DNA of 36,870 nt from UBA4486 sp041984885. GTDB lineage: Bacteria; Pseudomonadota; Gammaproteobacteria; Eutrophobiales; Eutrophobiaceae. Shown here in pieces: positions 24,435-33,300 of the stretch. Location of the stretch: contig JBHIXH010000024.1 of NCBI GenBank assembly GCA_041984885.1, forward strand, positions 1 to 36,870, in the 5' to 3' direction. Position numbers and translations under genes: made by a program. Under the pieces are notes generated by a model. That model was not told the origin of the DNA, ran no database searches, and saw nothing but the letters and a program-made list of their open reading frames with translations. How positions within the stretch are numbered: the first letter of the stretch is position 1; each line of letters starts with the position of its first letter.

Positions 24435-25889
24435 CTAGCCGGTAAAATACTTGCCGTTGACGAGAAAATGTACCCAGATACTCGCAAAATAGCCCAGCAT
24501 GATCGCCCAGCTCCATTTCAGGTGGGCAAAAAACGTGTAAATGCCACGCGCCTGTCCCATGACAGCGACGCCGGCAGCCGAACCCACCGATAACATTGAA
24601 CCGCCAACGCCAGCCGTCAATGTGACGAGTAACCATTGACCCAGGTCCATTTCCGGCAGCATCGTCAACACGGCAAACATCACCGGGATATTGTCGATAA
24701 TGGCTGACAGGAAACCAACCAGTATGTTCGCTTTCGTTGCACCCAGATCGTCATACATGTATCCGGATACCAGACCAAGATAACCAAGTGCACCGAGACC
24801 GCCGACGCAAAGAATGACACCATAGAAAAACATCAGGGTATCCCATTCGGCACGGGCGAGTTTTTTAAATATATTAAAATGCTCGGGCTGTTTTCCACCA
24901 TTTTCAGGATCGTAGTTCTCAACTCCCAGTGCACCCGCACCCGGATCATACAGACGCTGGCTTTTGATCTTCAGGTAGTAGCCAAAAAACTTCAGGAACC
25001 CAAGACCGGTCATCATACCGAGTACCGGTGGCAAATGCAGGAAGCTGTGTGCAGACACTGCCATGGTAATCGTCAAAATGAAAAGCCCTACCACGATCCA
25101 GGCACCGTCTTTTAACTCCGCAGTTTCAGCCTGTACCGTTGGTGTTTCTTTGGAAACGGTCAGGGAAAGGATGACGGCCGGAATAATCCAGTTAACAATT
25201 GAGGGGATGACGAGATTAAAGAACTGGACAAACTCAACCAGGCCGCCTTTCTGCCAGACCATTAATGTTGTGATATCGCCAAACGGACTGAATGCTCCAC
25301 CGGCATTGGCTGCAACCACGATATTGATACAGGCTATGGCGATAAATGCCGTATTCGTTCCACCCACTGACATTGCCACAGCCGACATGAGTAACGCTGT
25401 TGTCAGGTTGTCTGCGATTGGCGAGAGGAAAAAAGAAATGATGCCGGTCAACCAGAATATTTGACGTAAAGAGAATCCGCGTGAAACCAGCCAGGCACGC
25501 AACAGATCAAATACGCCCCGCTCTTCCATCGTATTGATATAGGTCATCGCGGCAAGCAGGAATAAAAACAGCTCGGCAAACTCAAGCAGGTTATGCCGCA
25601 CGGCAATCTCGGCTGTATGGGTATCGCCTGCCTGGGAATACAGGATGGCGACGATCATCCAGATTAGACCCGCCGCAACCATTACCGGCTTGGACTTGCG
25701 TAAATGGATTGTTTCCTCTGCAATGACCAGGATGTAAGCAAGGACAAAAATCAACACACAGGCAATTGCCCCTGCATGATCGGTAAAGTCCTGTAGTTGC
25801 ATTTCGCCTGCGGAAAAGCCTGCAACAGGAAAAAAGAAGAGAAGAATCAGAGAAAATAAACGGGTGGTGAATATCATATATGTGTTCAT
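24435..25889 (-). CDS. nhaD: NhaD-type Na+/H+ antiporter
   Basis: A 484-residue polytopic protein of the NhaD sodium/proton antiporter family (ion transporter superfamily). An N-terminal signal-like helix (about 10-27) precedes about 12 further helices. Conserved-looking blocks include SPIADNLTTALLMSA and GGAFSPFGDITTLMVW in the first half and LSAIIDNIPVMFAVL and GSMLSVGSAAGVAVMG in the second, the usual inverted-repeat pattern. The Asp-Asn pairs (ADNLT, IDNIP) are likely ion-site residues. ATG at 25889 follows AGGAAAA. It lies 59 bases after the phosphatase gene and ends in a clear terminator. It would extrude sodium at neutral to alkaline pH. Confidence 0.92.
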   Translation of the reverse strand: MNTYMIFTTRLFSLILLFFFPVAGFSAGEMQLQDFTDHAGAIACVLIFVLAYILVIAEETIHLRKSKPVMVAAGLIWMIVAILYSQAGDTHTAEIAVRHNLLEFAELFLFLLAAMTYINTMEERGVFDLLRAWLVSRGFSLRQIFWLTGIISFFLSPIADNLTTALLMSAVAMSVGGTNTAFIAIACINIVVAANAGGAFSPFGDITTLMVWQKGGLVEFVQFFNLVIPSIVNWIIPAVILSLTVSKETPTVQAETAELKDGAWIVVGLFILTITMAVSAHSFLHLPPVLGMMTGLGFLKFFGYYLKIKSQRLYDPGAGALGVENYDPENGGKQPEHFNIFKKLARAEWDTLMFFYGVILCVGGLGALGYLGLVSGYMYDDLGATKANILVGFLSAIIDNIPVMFAVLTMLPEMDLGQWLLVTLTAGVGGSMLSVGSAAGVAVMGQARGIYTFFAHLKWSWAIMLGYFASIWVHFLVNGKYFTG

Positions 25890-25948
25890 AATATTTTTTC
25901 CTGTTAATCGTTAACCAGTTAAGCCTCGGGCAACACTCACGCCAGGAC

Positions 25949-27694
25949 TTATTCCGACCAGTCGAAATCTACTTCAACGCGTCTTCCCCGCTTGCTATAA
26001 CGTATCCGGCTACCAAGACGCTGCATCAGCAAAATGCCTCGTCCATGCATCTTCAGATTGCTGTTTTTGTCGCCGTCCAGATATTTACCAAAATGAAAAC
26101 CTTTGCCATTGTGCTCAAGCGCCATCGTCAGGATGGCAGAATCACCTTGCATCCGGTTGGTTATTTCCAGCTGCACCATACCGCTTTCCAGATTTTTCAT
26201 CAGTGAATCGCGTTTCGCATAATAGTGAGCAAATCCGTCCACATCGTTTTTCATAGACGAATCGAGACCGAGTAATCCATGTTCAACAGCATTCGAAAAC
26301 ATCTCGGACAGGACTGTATAAATCGTCTCGCGGTGCGCGCGCATGTCCTGTAATTCCGTGATCGCCTGCAACAAAATCGGGAGTGGGTTTTGCCTTTGCA
26401 GGACTTCCGGCCCCAACTCCAGCACCAGCTTCCATGGCATAGGTGGCGTTGATGTATACTGTGCCTGGTCCATGACATGCCGTTTGACACGGGATTCATC
26501 AACGTTAATCTCAATAAGTGCCATGTCATCGGTGCGATTTTTGCCCTGAAATTCCTCAACCTGCTGCAGAATGGTGGAAAAATAATCGGATTGTTTTTCA
26601 AACAGATTGACAACGCGTTGCTGACCGAAGCATTCACCCTTCGCATTCTGGGCCTCGGTTAATCCATCGGTAAAGACATACAGCCGATCACCATGCTCCA
26701 GTTCCCGGCGTGAAAGTTTTAAATCCAGATCCGGCGTATCAACAATACCCAGGGGCAGGTTATTTGATTTGAAACATTGTTCAACGCCATCGCCTTGTCC
26801 TTTCAGGATCACATCAGGCAAGCCGGCATTCAGGACATGCACAAAAGAATTTTGCAGATCCAGGTCTATCAGGCAGACACACATAAATCGGCCGGTATTA
26901 TGTACTCGCCGTAGCTTTGTATTTATTTCACTGGCAATCACAGTGACCGGAAATCCTTTTGCTACCATCGAGTAGAAAACGTCATACACCACCATGGCAC
27001 CGACAGCCGCCGGTAGTCCATGACCGGTCAGATCACCGACGAGAAAAACCTGATGGCCGGCAGGATTAAGCGCAGTCAAAAAAATATCGCCGGATAAAAC
27101 CTCCATCGGTATAATTTTTTGCCTAACATTCCCCGGCTCAAGGTAATCTGCCTGAACAAGGTTGTTAATTATATTCGCCGCCAGATCCATCTCTTCGGAA
27201 AACTGGCTGGAATATTCGTTTAATCGCAGTATTTGCTGGTTTAGCAAACTTTGCATTTGTTTCGTTTTTTTCCATCTCTTTAATAGATTAATAACAAACG
27301 ATTCGCCGTATGGCTTGTGACACATATCATCAACCAGCCCACCAAGCTTGTCCGGACTGATATTAAATGTGTAATCTACAGAGAGAGTCAGGATTAGATA
27401 CGGGGCCCTGTCATCGTCGTAAGACAGTTCACGAAGCCTGCGCAAAAGATCCAGATCGGATTCAAGTGTATGTGAGGGGCTATAGAAAACGAGTCCGGGT
27501 TTTTCCTGATTAATTAATGCCAGAATATCCTGATCCGGTTTTGCCCCCAGAACATGATAATCCTGTTTTTGCAGAAATTTTTTGAGTTGGTGCCGGTCTG
27601 TATCAACCGAATCGATAATCAGTGCCGAAACTGATGCAGCTGTATAATCTTCTGAATTTACCGGTGCTGGAGAGTCTGGATCAACGATATACAT
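25949..27694 (-). CDS. Pseudo-receiver / PP2C phosphatase / HATPase partner-switching regulator
   Basis: A 581-residue three-domain protein. A receiver-like domain (about 22-140) keeps the Thr/Ser (LILTLS) and Lys127 but has Tyr71-Ser72 where the phospho-acceptor Asp belongs. A coiled linker follows, then a SpoIIE/RsbU PP2C domain (about 190-400) with Asp203, GDLTGHG (220-226), TDG (342-344) and RTDD (387-390). The C-terminal serine-kinase ATPase domain (about 425-580) has SEMFSNAVEHG (463-473) and HGRGILLM. The layout matches HsbR (Pseudomonas) and CrsR (Shewanella), which phosphorylate and dephosphorylate an anti-sigma antagonist. The partner is probably the STAS protein encoded 19 bases upstream. 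The ATPase G1 box reads HNGKGF rather than DxGxGF, so kinase activity is less certain. Confidence 0.85.
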   Translation of the reverse strand: MYIVDPDSPAPVNSEDYTAASVSALIIDSVDTDRHQLKKFLQKQDYHVLGAKPDQDILALINQEKPGLVFYSPSHTLESDLDLLRRLRELSYDDDRAPYLILTLSVDYTFNISPDKLGGLVDDMCHKPYGESFVINLLKRWKKTKQMQSLLNQQILRLNEYSSQFSEEMDLAANIINNLVQADYLEPGNVRQKIIPMEVLSGDIFLTALNPAGHQVFLVGDLTGHGLPAAVGAMVVYDVFYSMVAKGFPVTVIASEINTKLRRVHNTGRFMCVCLIDLDLQNSFVHVLNAGLPDVILKGQGDGVEQCFKSNNLPLGIVDTPDLDLKLSRRELEHGDRLYVFTDGLTEAQNAKGECFGQQRVVNLFEKQSDYFSTILQQVEEFQGKNRTDDMALIEINVDESRVKRHVMDQAQYTSTPPMPWKLVLELGPEVLQRQNPLPILLQAITELQDMRAHRETIYTVLSEMFSNAVEHGLLGLDSSMKNDVDGFAHYYAKRDSLMKNLESGMVQLEITNRMQGDSAILTMALEHNGKGFHFGKYLDGDKNSNLKMHGRGILLMQRLGSRIRYSKRGRRVEVDFDWSE

Positions 27695-27713
27695 TTGTCT
27701 TTCATAACCACGG

Positions 27714-28010
27714 TTATTCCAGACTCATTAACTCGCCGAAATTTGCGATGTTAAGGGTCTCGCGAATATTTTTGGTCGCGTTCAGGATCTGTACTGAATC
27801 ATTTTTGCCTCCGGCATGCTCTCGCAGTTGCAGCAACATACCCAGCGCAGAACTGTCCATATAGGAAGTATTTTTCAGGTCGACGACAAACGTTGCCGGC
27901 CGGGAGGATTCATAGCATTTACGAAAATCACGATGCACGGAAAAATCAAATTTCTGTGGCATTGTCAGCGTTACCTGCTTGCCATCTTCTGATTCGACTA
28001 CTCTGATCAT
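27714..28010 (-). CDS. STAS-domain anti-sigma factor antagonist
   Basis: A 98-residue single STAS domain protein. The phospho-site region reads YMDSSALGMLL, with Ser53 as the expected serine that the HATPase domain phosphorylates and the PP2C domain dephosphorylates. A strong AAGGAG precedes ATG 28010. It is 19 bases from the phosphatase/kinase gene, matching the HsbA-HsbR and CrsA-CrsR pairings, which control sigma factors, flagellar genes or biofilm. The target anti-sigma factor is not in the window. Confidence 0.88.
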   Translation of the reverse strand: MIRVVESEDGKQVTLTMPQKFDFSVHRDFRKCYESSRPATFVVDLKNTSYMDSSALGMLLQLREHAGGKNDSVQILNATKNIRETLNIANFGELMSLE

Positions 28011-28037
28011 AGATACTCCTTAAACTTTTATTATTAA

Positions 28038-29279
28038 CTAGAATAAATCCACTCCGCCCTCGACCATCGATTGCTGACCGGCAGGTGTCTTCTTCGGTAA
28101 TTCAGTAATGGTTTTGCTGACCTGTTCCAGTTCAGCTTTTAATTCCAGTATTTTCTTTTCATATTCGTCCTGATTCATGCTTCCATCTATTGAACACAGG
28201 CCAGAGGTCAGATGCTGGATAAATTCACCAAGATGGTCGACCTTTTTGTCTGCATGGTTTGAGACCTGGCGAACAATATCCTCGAATTGTAATGATCGAA
28301 TCGCCACGCCGGTTTTTTCCGAAATCGAGTGATTGATAGATGATGCTTCATTTAGTTTCCTGTTGATAAACTCATCCATTTCGACCAGTGATCCAAGCAT
28401 GTCGTCAACACTTGCCTTGCCGGACATGACCTGGGTCAAATCCTGCGATGCAGTTTCACCGACTATTGATCGCGTAAATTTTATCGCTTCCTGGGCTTTT
28501 TCCACCTTGTGCTTGATTTGATCATTCAGATTATTGGAATTGAGCGACAGGTTTCTAACCTCATCAGCCACGACCGCAAAGCCCCTGCCGGCCTCACCCG
28601 CACGGGCAGCTTCGATCGCCGCATTTAATGCCAACAGGTTGGTCTGATCAGCGATAGTTTTAATGTCGGTTAAAACGCGAAAAATATCCTCGAGTTCATC
28701 TGAAAGATCATCAATCCGCGTGACAATATCCATGCTGTGTTTGCTGTTATCTGTCATCACCTGCACAAACTCTTTTAAAATCGATGACGTCTCTTTTGCC
28801 AGTCTGTCAACCGAGACAAAATCTGAGCCCGTATGCCCATGATTGTTTTTCTCTTGTAGCTGTGCTTCATCCGACATTCTGCCGACCAGCGCCAGCATCG
28901 TTTTTTCCTGTTTCCTGGTGTCGTCACTCAGACCATAGAAACTCTGATTCAGATTGCCGACTGACTCGGCCACCAGATCACGTACCTGTGATAATTCACA
29001 TTTAAGCGAGACAATGCCTTCTGCCAGCACCTCATTGACATTCGTTACGAGGTTATGTAGCAAATCACTACCATGAAATGACTGTTGCTCGTTAGCAGTG
29101 GCGGCCAGCGCCTGGTTCACCATCTTCTCCCTGTAGCAGGCACAAACGAACCAGACGACGGTTAACAGGATAATGTATACAGCCGGATGGAACATGGATG
29201 GGGCAAACAGGGAGCCCAGCAACAGCAGTACGCTCAGGGTAATGCCAGCCGCATATCGTTTCAGGAAGATTTTTTTCAT
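28038..29279 (-). CDS. Membrane-anchored methyl-accepting chemotaxis protein
   Basis: A 413-residue chemoreceptor. Two N-terminal helices (about 11-27 and 33-48) are joined by only a few residues, so there is no periplasmic sensor domain. No HAMP domain is evident, and a helical region of about 110 residues leads to the signalling hairpin. The hairpin tip DQTNLLALNAAIEAARAGE and the following GRGFAVVADEVRNL (around 211-246) are canonical. It probably senses a cytoplasmic or membrane signal. It lies between cheB and the STAS gene after a 131-base spacer (29280-29410) that has no gene and could hold a promoter. Confidence 0.88.
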   Translation of the reverse strand: MKKIFLKRYAAGITLSVLLLLGSLFAPSMFHPAVYIILLTVVWFVCACYREKMVNQALAATANEQQSFHGSDLLHNLVTNVNEVLAEGIVSLKCELSQVRDLVAESVGNLNQSFYGLSDDTRKQEKTMLALVGRMSDEAQLQEKNNHGHTGSDFVSVDRLAKETSSILKEFVQVMTDNSKHSMDIVTRIDDLSDELEDIFRVLTDIKTIADQTNLLALNAAIEAARAGEAGRGFAVVADEVRNLSLNSNNLNDQIKHKVEKAQEAIKFTRSIVGETASQDLTQVMSGKASVDDMLGSLVEMDEFINRKLNEASSINHSISEKTGVAIRSLQFEDIVRQVSNHADKKVDHLGEFIQHLTSGLCSIDGSMNQDEYEKKILELKAELEQVSKTITELPKKTPAGQQSMVEGGVDLF

Positions 29280-29410
29280 TGTTTCCGTACAGTAAAGTGA
29301 GAACTACTTAAGCTATAGCGGCCGCGATACTGTAGCCTTTAAGGAAATATCCATTTATACGGGAAATTTTAGCGCCCAGGCGTGGCCCGGCATGGTTCAG
29401 CAGGCCCCGA

Positions 29411-30487
29411 TCATGCAGCCTTGTCCATGCTGAGCGACAATACTGTTTCCACGACTTTATCCAGTGGCACCAACTGGTCAGCCGCTCCAAGTTCAAATGC
29501 GGCTCCCGGCATACCCCAAACAACTGATGTCTTTTCGTCCTGGGCCAGTGTTCGGGCACCCGCCTCGCGCATCGCTTTTAACCCCTGCGCACCGTCTTTG
29601 CCCATTCCGGTTAAAATGACCCCGATCGCGTTTTGACCGACATTTTCAGCGACGGAATGAAAAAGGACATCGACAGATGGTCGGTGGCGGTTGACCCGTT
29701 CACGCTCATCGAGACGACAACGAAATTTTGCTCCATCCCGAACCACGGACAGATGCCGGTTACCCGGCGAGATATAGGCATGCCCCGGTAGAATCTGTAC
29801 ACCGTCATTGGCCTCCGCCACGGTCATCCGACTCAGACCATTCATACGGGTAGCAAAACTCGTACTGAACCCTTCCGGTATATGCTGTGAGATGACAATT
29901 CCGGGCGCTGTAGGTGGCATCTCTTCCAGCACCTCGCGTATCGCTTCCGTGCCACCGGTAGAGGCACCAATGGCAATCAATGTATCCGTCGTCCTGAAAT
30001 GCCTGTGCCTGGATGCAGAGATGTGATCTATTGGTTTAATTGCTGTCTGACTGTTACGTGTATATGCCTGTTCAAGTGCAGTCACACGTGCCTGTGCGGC
30101 AACCTTGACCTTGCTGATCAGTTCTTCAGCATAGTCTTCAATACTATTTCTAAAATCCAGCTTTGGCTTGGTAATGAAATCGACCGCGCCCAGTTGCAAT
30201 GCATCCATTGTGACATCAGCGCCTTTTTCCGTCAGCGTCGATACCATTACAACCGGCATTGGACGCAACCGCATCAGGTTCGACAGAAATGTCACGCCGT
30301 CCATACGTGGCATTTCGACATCAAGCGTCAGCACATCCGGGTTCAGCTGTTTGATTTTTTCGCGGGCATGGTAGGGATCAGAAGCCGAGCCAACCACTTC
30401 AATTCCAGCATCCTGTTGCAGGATTTCTGTCAGCATTTTTCTGACGACAGCTGCGTCATCAACCACGAGTACCTTTATCTTATTCAT
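29411..30487 (-). CDS. cheB: CheB, chemoreceptor methylesterase/deamidase
   Basis: A 358-residue CheB. The receiver domain (1-120) has Asp10, Asp11 and phospho-acceptor Asp56 (LTLDVEMPRMDG) with Lys108. The C-terminal methylesterase has the catalytic triad Ser176 (GASTGG), His202 (SQHIPEGF) and Asp298 (TGMGKDG). When phosphorylated by CheA it removes methyl groups from receptor glutamates and counteracts CheR. It is 37 bases after cheD in the same operon. Confidence 0.97.
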   Translation of the reverse strand: MNKIKVLVVDDAAVVRKMLTEILQQDAGIEVVGSASDPYHAREKIKQLNPDVLTLDVEMPRMDGVTFLSNLMRLRPMPVVMVSTLTEKGADVTMDALQLGAVDFITKPKLDFRNSIEDYAEELISKVKVAAQARVTALEQAYTRNSQTAIKPIDHISASRHRHFRTTDTLIAIGASTGGTEAIREVLEEMPPTAPGIVISQHIPEGFSTSFATRMNGLSRMTVAEANDGVQILPGHAYISPGNRHLSVVRDGAKFRCRLDERERVNRHRPSVDVLFHSVAENVGQNAIGVILTGMGKDGAQGLKAMREAGARTLAQDEKTSVVWGMPGAAFELGAADQLVPLDKVVETVLSLSMDKAA

Positions 30488-30524
30488 TATCCCGTACCTG
30501 TTACGATCTCTGATTTATCAAGTG

Positions 30525-31184
30525 TTAAAACAACTCAACCTTGCCCGCCATATCGTCATTATTTATTACAGTCTTATACTGAAGTTCGCGATCAAATACC
30601 GTGTGATTATGCAGGCTGCCCAGCTTTCTTATTTGTAATCGACCGGTTTGCGGAGAGTAGCGAACCTTTCTTGGATGCAGGCCACCAACGTCTTCATTGG
30701 TCACTGAATAACCTTCTGTTTTAAGGTAGTCTTTTATAAATATAATGTTCTTGGCGCCAACATCGGTCATCGTGTGTATGATTCGGCTGCCACCACATAT
30801 CTTGATCTCGAAGTTTTTTCGATTACCTCCGAACTTGATGATGTCATTGATCATATGCTCCATGGCATAGGCACCATAACGTGTCGCCACGTCCGATGAA
30901 TGAAAATCCCAGTGCTCACCGGGAATTCTTTTTTTTTCCGGTAACATAAAATGATTCATACCACCAATACCCCGACTTGAATCCCTGATGCAGACAGAAA
31001 CACACGAACCGAGTACTGTTGAAATGATTTCCTCGTTGCTAGTGACGTAATACTCACCTGGCAGAATCTTGGCGATGAGCTCTCCCCGCTTACGCACATA
31101 AAAGCGGTTGATTTTTTCAAAGCCAGGCAATGCCTCCGGTAATGTTTCGTGATCTACGCTGTCAAATGCCGCTTGTGTCATCAT
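30525..31184 (-). CDS. cheD: CheD, chemoreceptor glutamine deamidase
   Basis: A 219-residue CheD. The catalytic Cys61 in STVLGSCVSVCIRD, His78 in GGMNHFMLP and the region ICGGSRII are present. CheD deamidates receptor glutamines to create methylation sites. The ATG overlaps the cheR stop (ATGATGA) and is preceded by AAGGTGG inside cheR, so the two are coupled. An extended C-terminus of about 40 residues follows the core domain. Confidence 0.95.
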   Translation of the reverse strand: MMTQAAFDSVDHETLPEALPGFEKINRFYVRKRGELIAKILPGEYYVTSNEEIISTVLGSCVSVCIRDSSRGIGGMNHFMLPEKKRIPGEHWDFHSSDVATRYGAYAMEHMINDIIKFGGNRKNFEIKICGGSRIIHTMTDVGAKNIIFIKDYLKTEGYSVTNEDVGGLHPRKVRYSPQTGRLQIRKLGSLHNHTVFDRELQYKTVINNDDMAGKVELF

Positions 31185-31989
31185 GCCACCTTTCTGTACC
31201 CGGACTTGCCAAGCAAATCAAAGCGCGAATACATATCCCGCATCGTTTCGGAATGACCGAGAAACAGATAGCCTTTATCGTTCAAATAGTCTCCAAAGCG
31301 ACTGATCAACCTGGTCTGGGTTTCCGGATCAAAATAAATGAGGACATTTCGACAAAAGATAACATCGAACCTGCCCGGCATTGGCCACGTATGCATCAGG
31401 TTTAACGGTTTAAACGTTATCAGGCTTTTTAACTCCGATATGACTTTGACCTTGCCGGCATTCTCACCCGAGCCTTTATGAAACCAGCGTCTACGACGTT
31501 TTTCTGACAGACTGGCGATCCGCTCGAGCGGATATACACCGGTTGCGGCCTCGTCCAGCACGCAGGTGTCAATATCGGTCGCAAGGATCTTGATATCCCG
31601 GCCGCGGAATTGGGCACCCTGTTCCAGCACTGACATGGCAATGCTGTAGGGTTCCTCCCCGGTTGAACAGCCGGCAGACCAGATTCGAATTCGACCATCA
31701 TCGCTACTGTTTGCCAACAACTCCGGTAATATCTTGCTGGCCAGCAAATCAAAATGATGATTCTCGCGAAAGAACGAGGTTAGATTAGTAGTGATCTGAT
31801 TAATAAAATTCCCGAATTCCTTCTCGNNNNNNNNNNGGTCAATCCAAGCGCGCGCAGACGTTTTGCCAGTCGTCCATAAACCAGTTGTTCTTTTGCATCT
31901 GAAAGATGAATACCGGCGTAGTCATAGACCAGACTTTGAACAATCTGAAAATGTTTCTGTTTAAACTCAAATTCGCGTTCAAATTCCAT
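31181..31989 (-). CDS. cheR: CheR, chemoreceptor methyltransferase, interrupted by assembly gap
   Basis: CheR uses SAM to methylate receptor glutamates. The N-terminal helical domain reads from ATG 31989 to about 31837 (MEFEREFEFKQKH ... RLRALGLT). A run of 10 Ns follows, then the SAM-binding domain in another frame. It resumes as EKEFGNFINQITTNLTSFFREN and continues through WSAGCSTGEEPYSIAM, ILATDIDTCVLDEA and FCRNVLIYFD to the stop at 31181. CheR proteins normally have roughly 15-20 residues between LGLT and this segment, so the gap probably hides about 45-60 bases rather than 10. The frame break is an assembly artefact, not a pseudogene. A TTG at 31995 is an alternative start. Confidence 0.9.
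31827..31836. other. Assembly gap (10 Ns)
   Basis: Ten ambiguous bases inside cheR. The real missing length is not known. Confidence 0.99.
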
Positions 31990-32005
31990 ATTCAATCCGT
32001 TTATG

Positions 32006-32028
32006 CCACTGCTATCGACTGGCAGTGG
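32006..32028. repeat. Small hairpin between the STAS gene and cheR
   Basis: CCACTGC (32006-32012) and GCAGTGG (32022-32028) pair with a 9-base loop. There is no U-run, so it is not a typical terminator. It could affect relative expression of cheR. Confidence 0.35.
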
Positions 32029-32037
32029 TTCATTAAT

Positions 32038-32478
32038 CTAGTCCGTTTCGAGGCCGAGTATTGTGGCCAGACCGGTTATATTGACAGCTTCACGAAAGGC
32101 ATCTGAACTTCCTGTCCAGTTCACCGTAATGCCCTGCGTCGGCGCGGATTGATAGAACGAAGCCAGCATCTGTAATGAAACTGCATCGACCTTTCGCAAG
32201 TGACTGACATCAAGCAGTACTTCATTATTTTTTTCAGTAGCTGAAGTTAACGCCTGATAGAGTTCATCAAGGTCACGTATATTCAGCGTCTCACCCAGGT
32301 CCATCACAGAGGCAGACGGTTTCCCTGCACTTTCACTTACGGTTGCCGACTGCGTGTTGTCAGCATTGTCTTCAGACTGTCGGTTTTTATCTTGCTCCAG
32401 CCATGCAAGTGGATCAGTGCCAATCAGGTTTGTTGCTACTGTATCTGTTGTTGTTTCAGTATTCGTCTCTGTACTCAT
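32038..32478 (-). CDS. MlaB-like STAS protein of the chemotaxis operon
   Basis: A 146-residue protein with a low-complexity Thr/Glu/Ser-rich N-terminus (1-55) and a C-terminal STAS domain (about 60-146). The usual phospho-site is KVDAVSLQML, with Ala99 where Ser or Thr would be phosphorylated. This matches the STAS_2/MlaB-like group, which is not controlled by kinases. The C-terminal VNWTGSSDAFREAVNITGL block fits that group. It lies between parA and cheR, 18 bases after parA, with AGGA before its ATG. It may be an adaptor to the receptor array or to the ParA ATPase. Confidence 0.8.
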   Translation of the reverse strand: MSTETNTETTTDTVATNLIGTDPLAWLEQDKNRQSEDNADNTQSATVSESAGKPSASVMDLGETLNIRDLDELYQALTSATEKNNEVLLDVSHLRKVDAVSLQMLASFYQSAPTQGITVNWTGSSDAFREAVNITGLATILGLETD

Positions 32479-32496
32479 GTCTGATCCTCAACGCAA

Positions 32497-33249
32497 CTAG
32501 ACCTGACACGCCGTCAGTTCACCGGCCAGTGATTCGAAATCGACAGCACCTGGACTGCGTTTACTGTATTCAAAGATGGTTTTGCCGAAACTCGGACACT
32601 CGGCTAACGCAGCGTTTTCACGCACACGTGTTTTCAACACTTTTTCGGGGAAATAATGGTTCAGCCGTTCGATGATTTGTTCCGGTAATCGGCGTCGACG
32701 ATGATAACGGGTCATGACAAACCACTCCCGAATCCGATGACCGAGAGCCTGCTCGAATTTTTTAAACGTACCTGCCAGATAGGAGACACCTTGCAATGAG
32801 AGATAATCGCCATTAACCGGGACCAGTACCTCGCTGGCACAGAACAATGCGTTGATAACAAGCAATCCGGAAGCCGGTGGACAATCAAGCAGGATATATT
32901 GCTGATCCTGAAACTGCCCGTCCAATGCATTGCGTAGCAGTCGGCCCCGGTTTGCGCCGCCATCCGCGATCTGCTCCAGTTGTCCCAGTGCCCGACCGGC
33001 GGGTACCAGTTGCAGGTTGGGTCTGACATCAACGACAAAGTCACTGATTAACCCATGATGCAACAGGACTTCGTCCATGCCTTCTGCCGTTCGTGCGTCT
33101 ATCCCGAACGAGACACCCAGGTGTCCTTGCGGATCAAGATCAAGCACTGTTACCTTGTGACCCTGCATTGCCAGGGCATGTGCCAGGTTCGCCGTGGTCG
33201 TGGTTTTTCCAACTCCACCTTTCTGATTGATCACTGCTATCGTTCTCAT
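32497..33249 (-). CDS. ParA-family ATPase of the chemotaxis operon
   Basis: A 250-residue ParA/Soj-type ATPase with the deviant Walker A KGGVGKTT (residues 10-17, signature Lys10), Walker A' DLDPQGHLG (37-45) and Walker B LLDCPPASGLL. No ParB gene is adjacent. Inside che operons such ATPases (for example ParC of Vibrio, PpfA of Rhodobacter) position chemoreceptor arrays in the cell and segregate them at division. That role is inferred from context. PpfA-like action on a soluble cluster would fit the soluble receptor encoded directly upstream. Confidence 0.88.
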   Translation of the reverse strand: MRTIAVINQKGGVGKTTTTANLAHALAMQGHKVTVLDLDPQGHLGVSFGIDARTAEGMDEVLLHHGLISDFVVDVRPNLQLVPAGRALGQLEQIADGGANRGRLLRNALDGQFQDQQYILLDCPPASGLLVINALFCASEVLVPVNGDYLSLQGVSYLAGTFKKFEQALGHRIREWFVMTRYHRRRRLPEQIIERLNHYFPEKVLKTRVRENAALAECPSFGKTIFEYSKRSPGAVDFESLAGELTACQV

Positions 33250-33300
33250 CTTATATACCTGCTGCTTCTACCGATTGACTGCAGAGTGATTCACCACGAA

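Noticed and set aside
24110..24593. Short open frames in the mnhC-nhaD spacer
   Set aside because: They read through inverted repeats and the nhaD terminator, give low-complexity Lys/Phe-rich peptides and lack ribosome sites.
29999..30724. Plus-strand open frame of 241 codons opposite cheB and cheD
   Set aside because: Both minus-strand genes have full catalytic motifs in frame. The antisense product is Cys/His-rich with no recognisable family.
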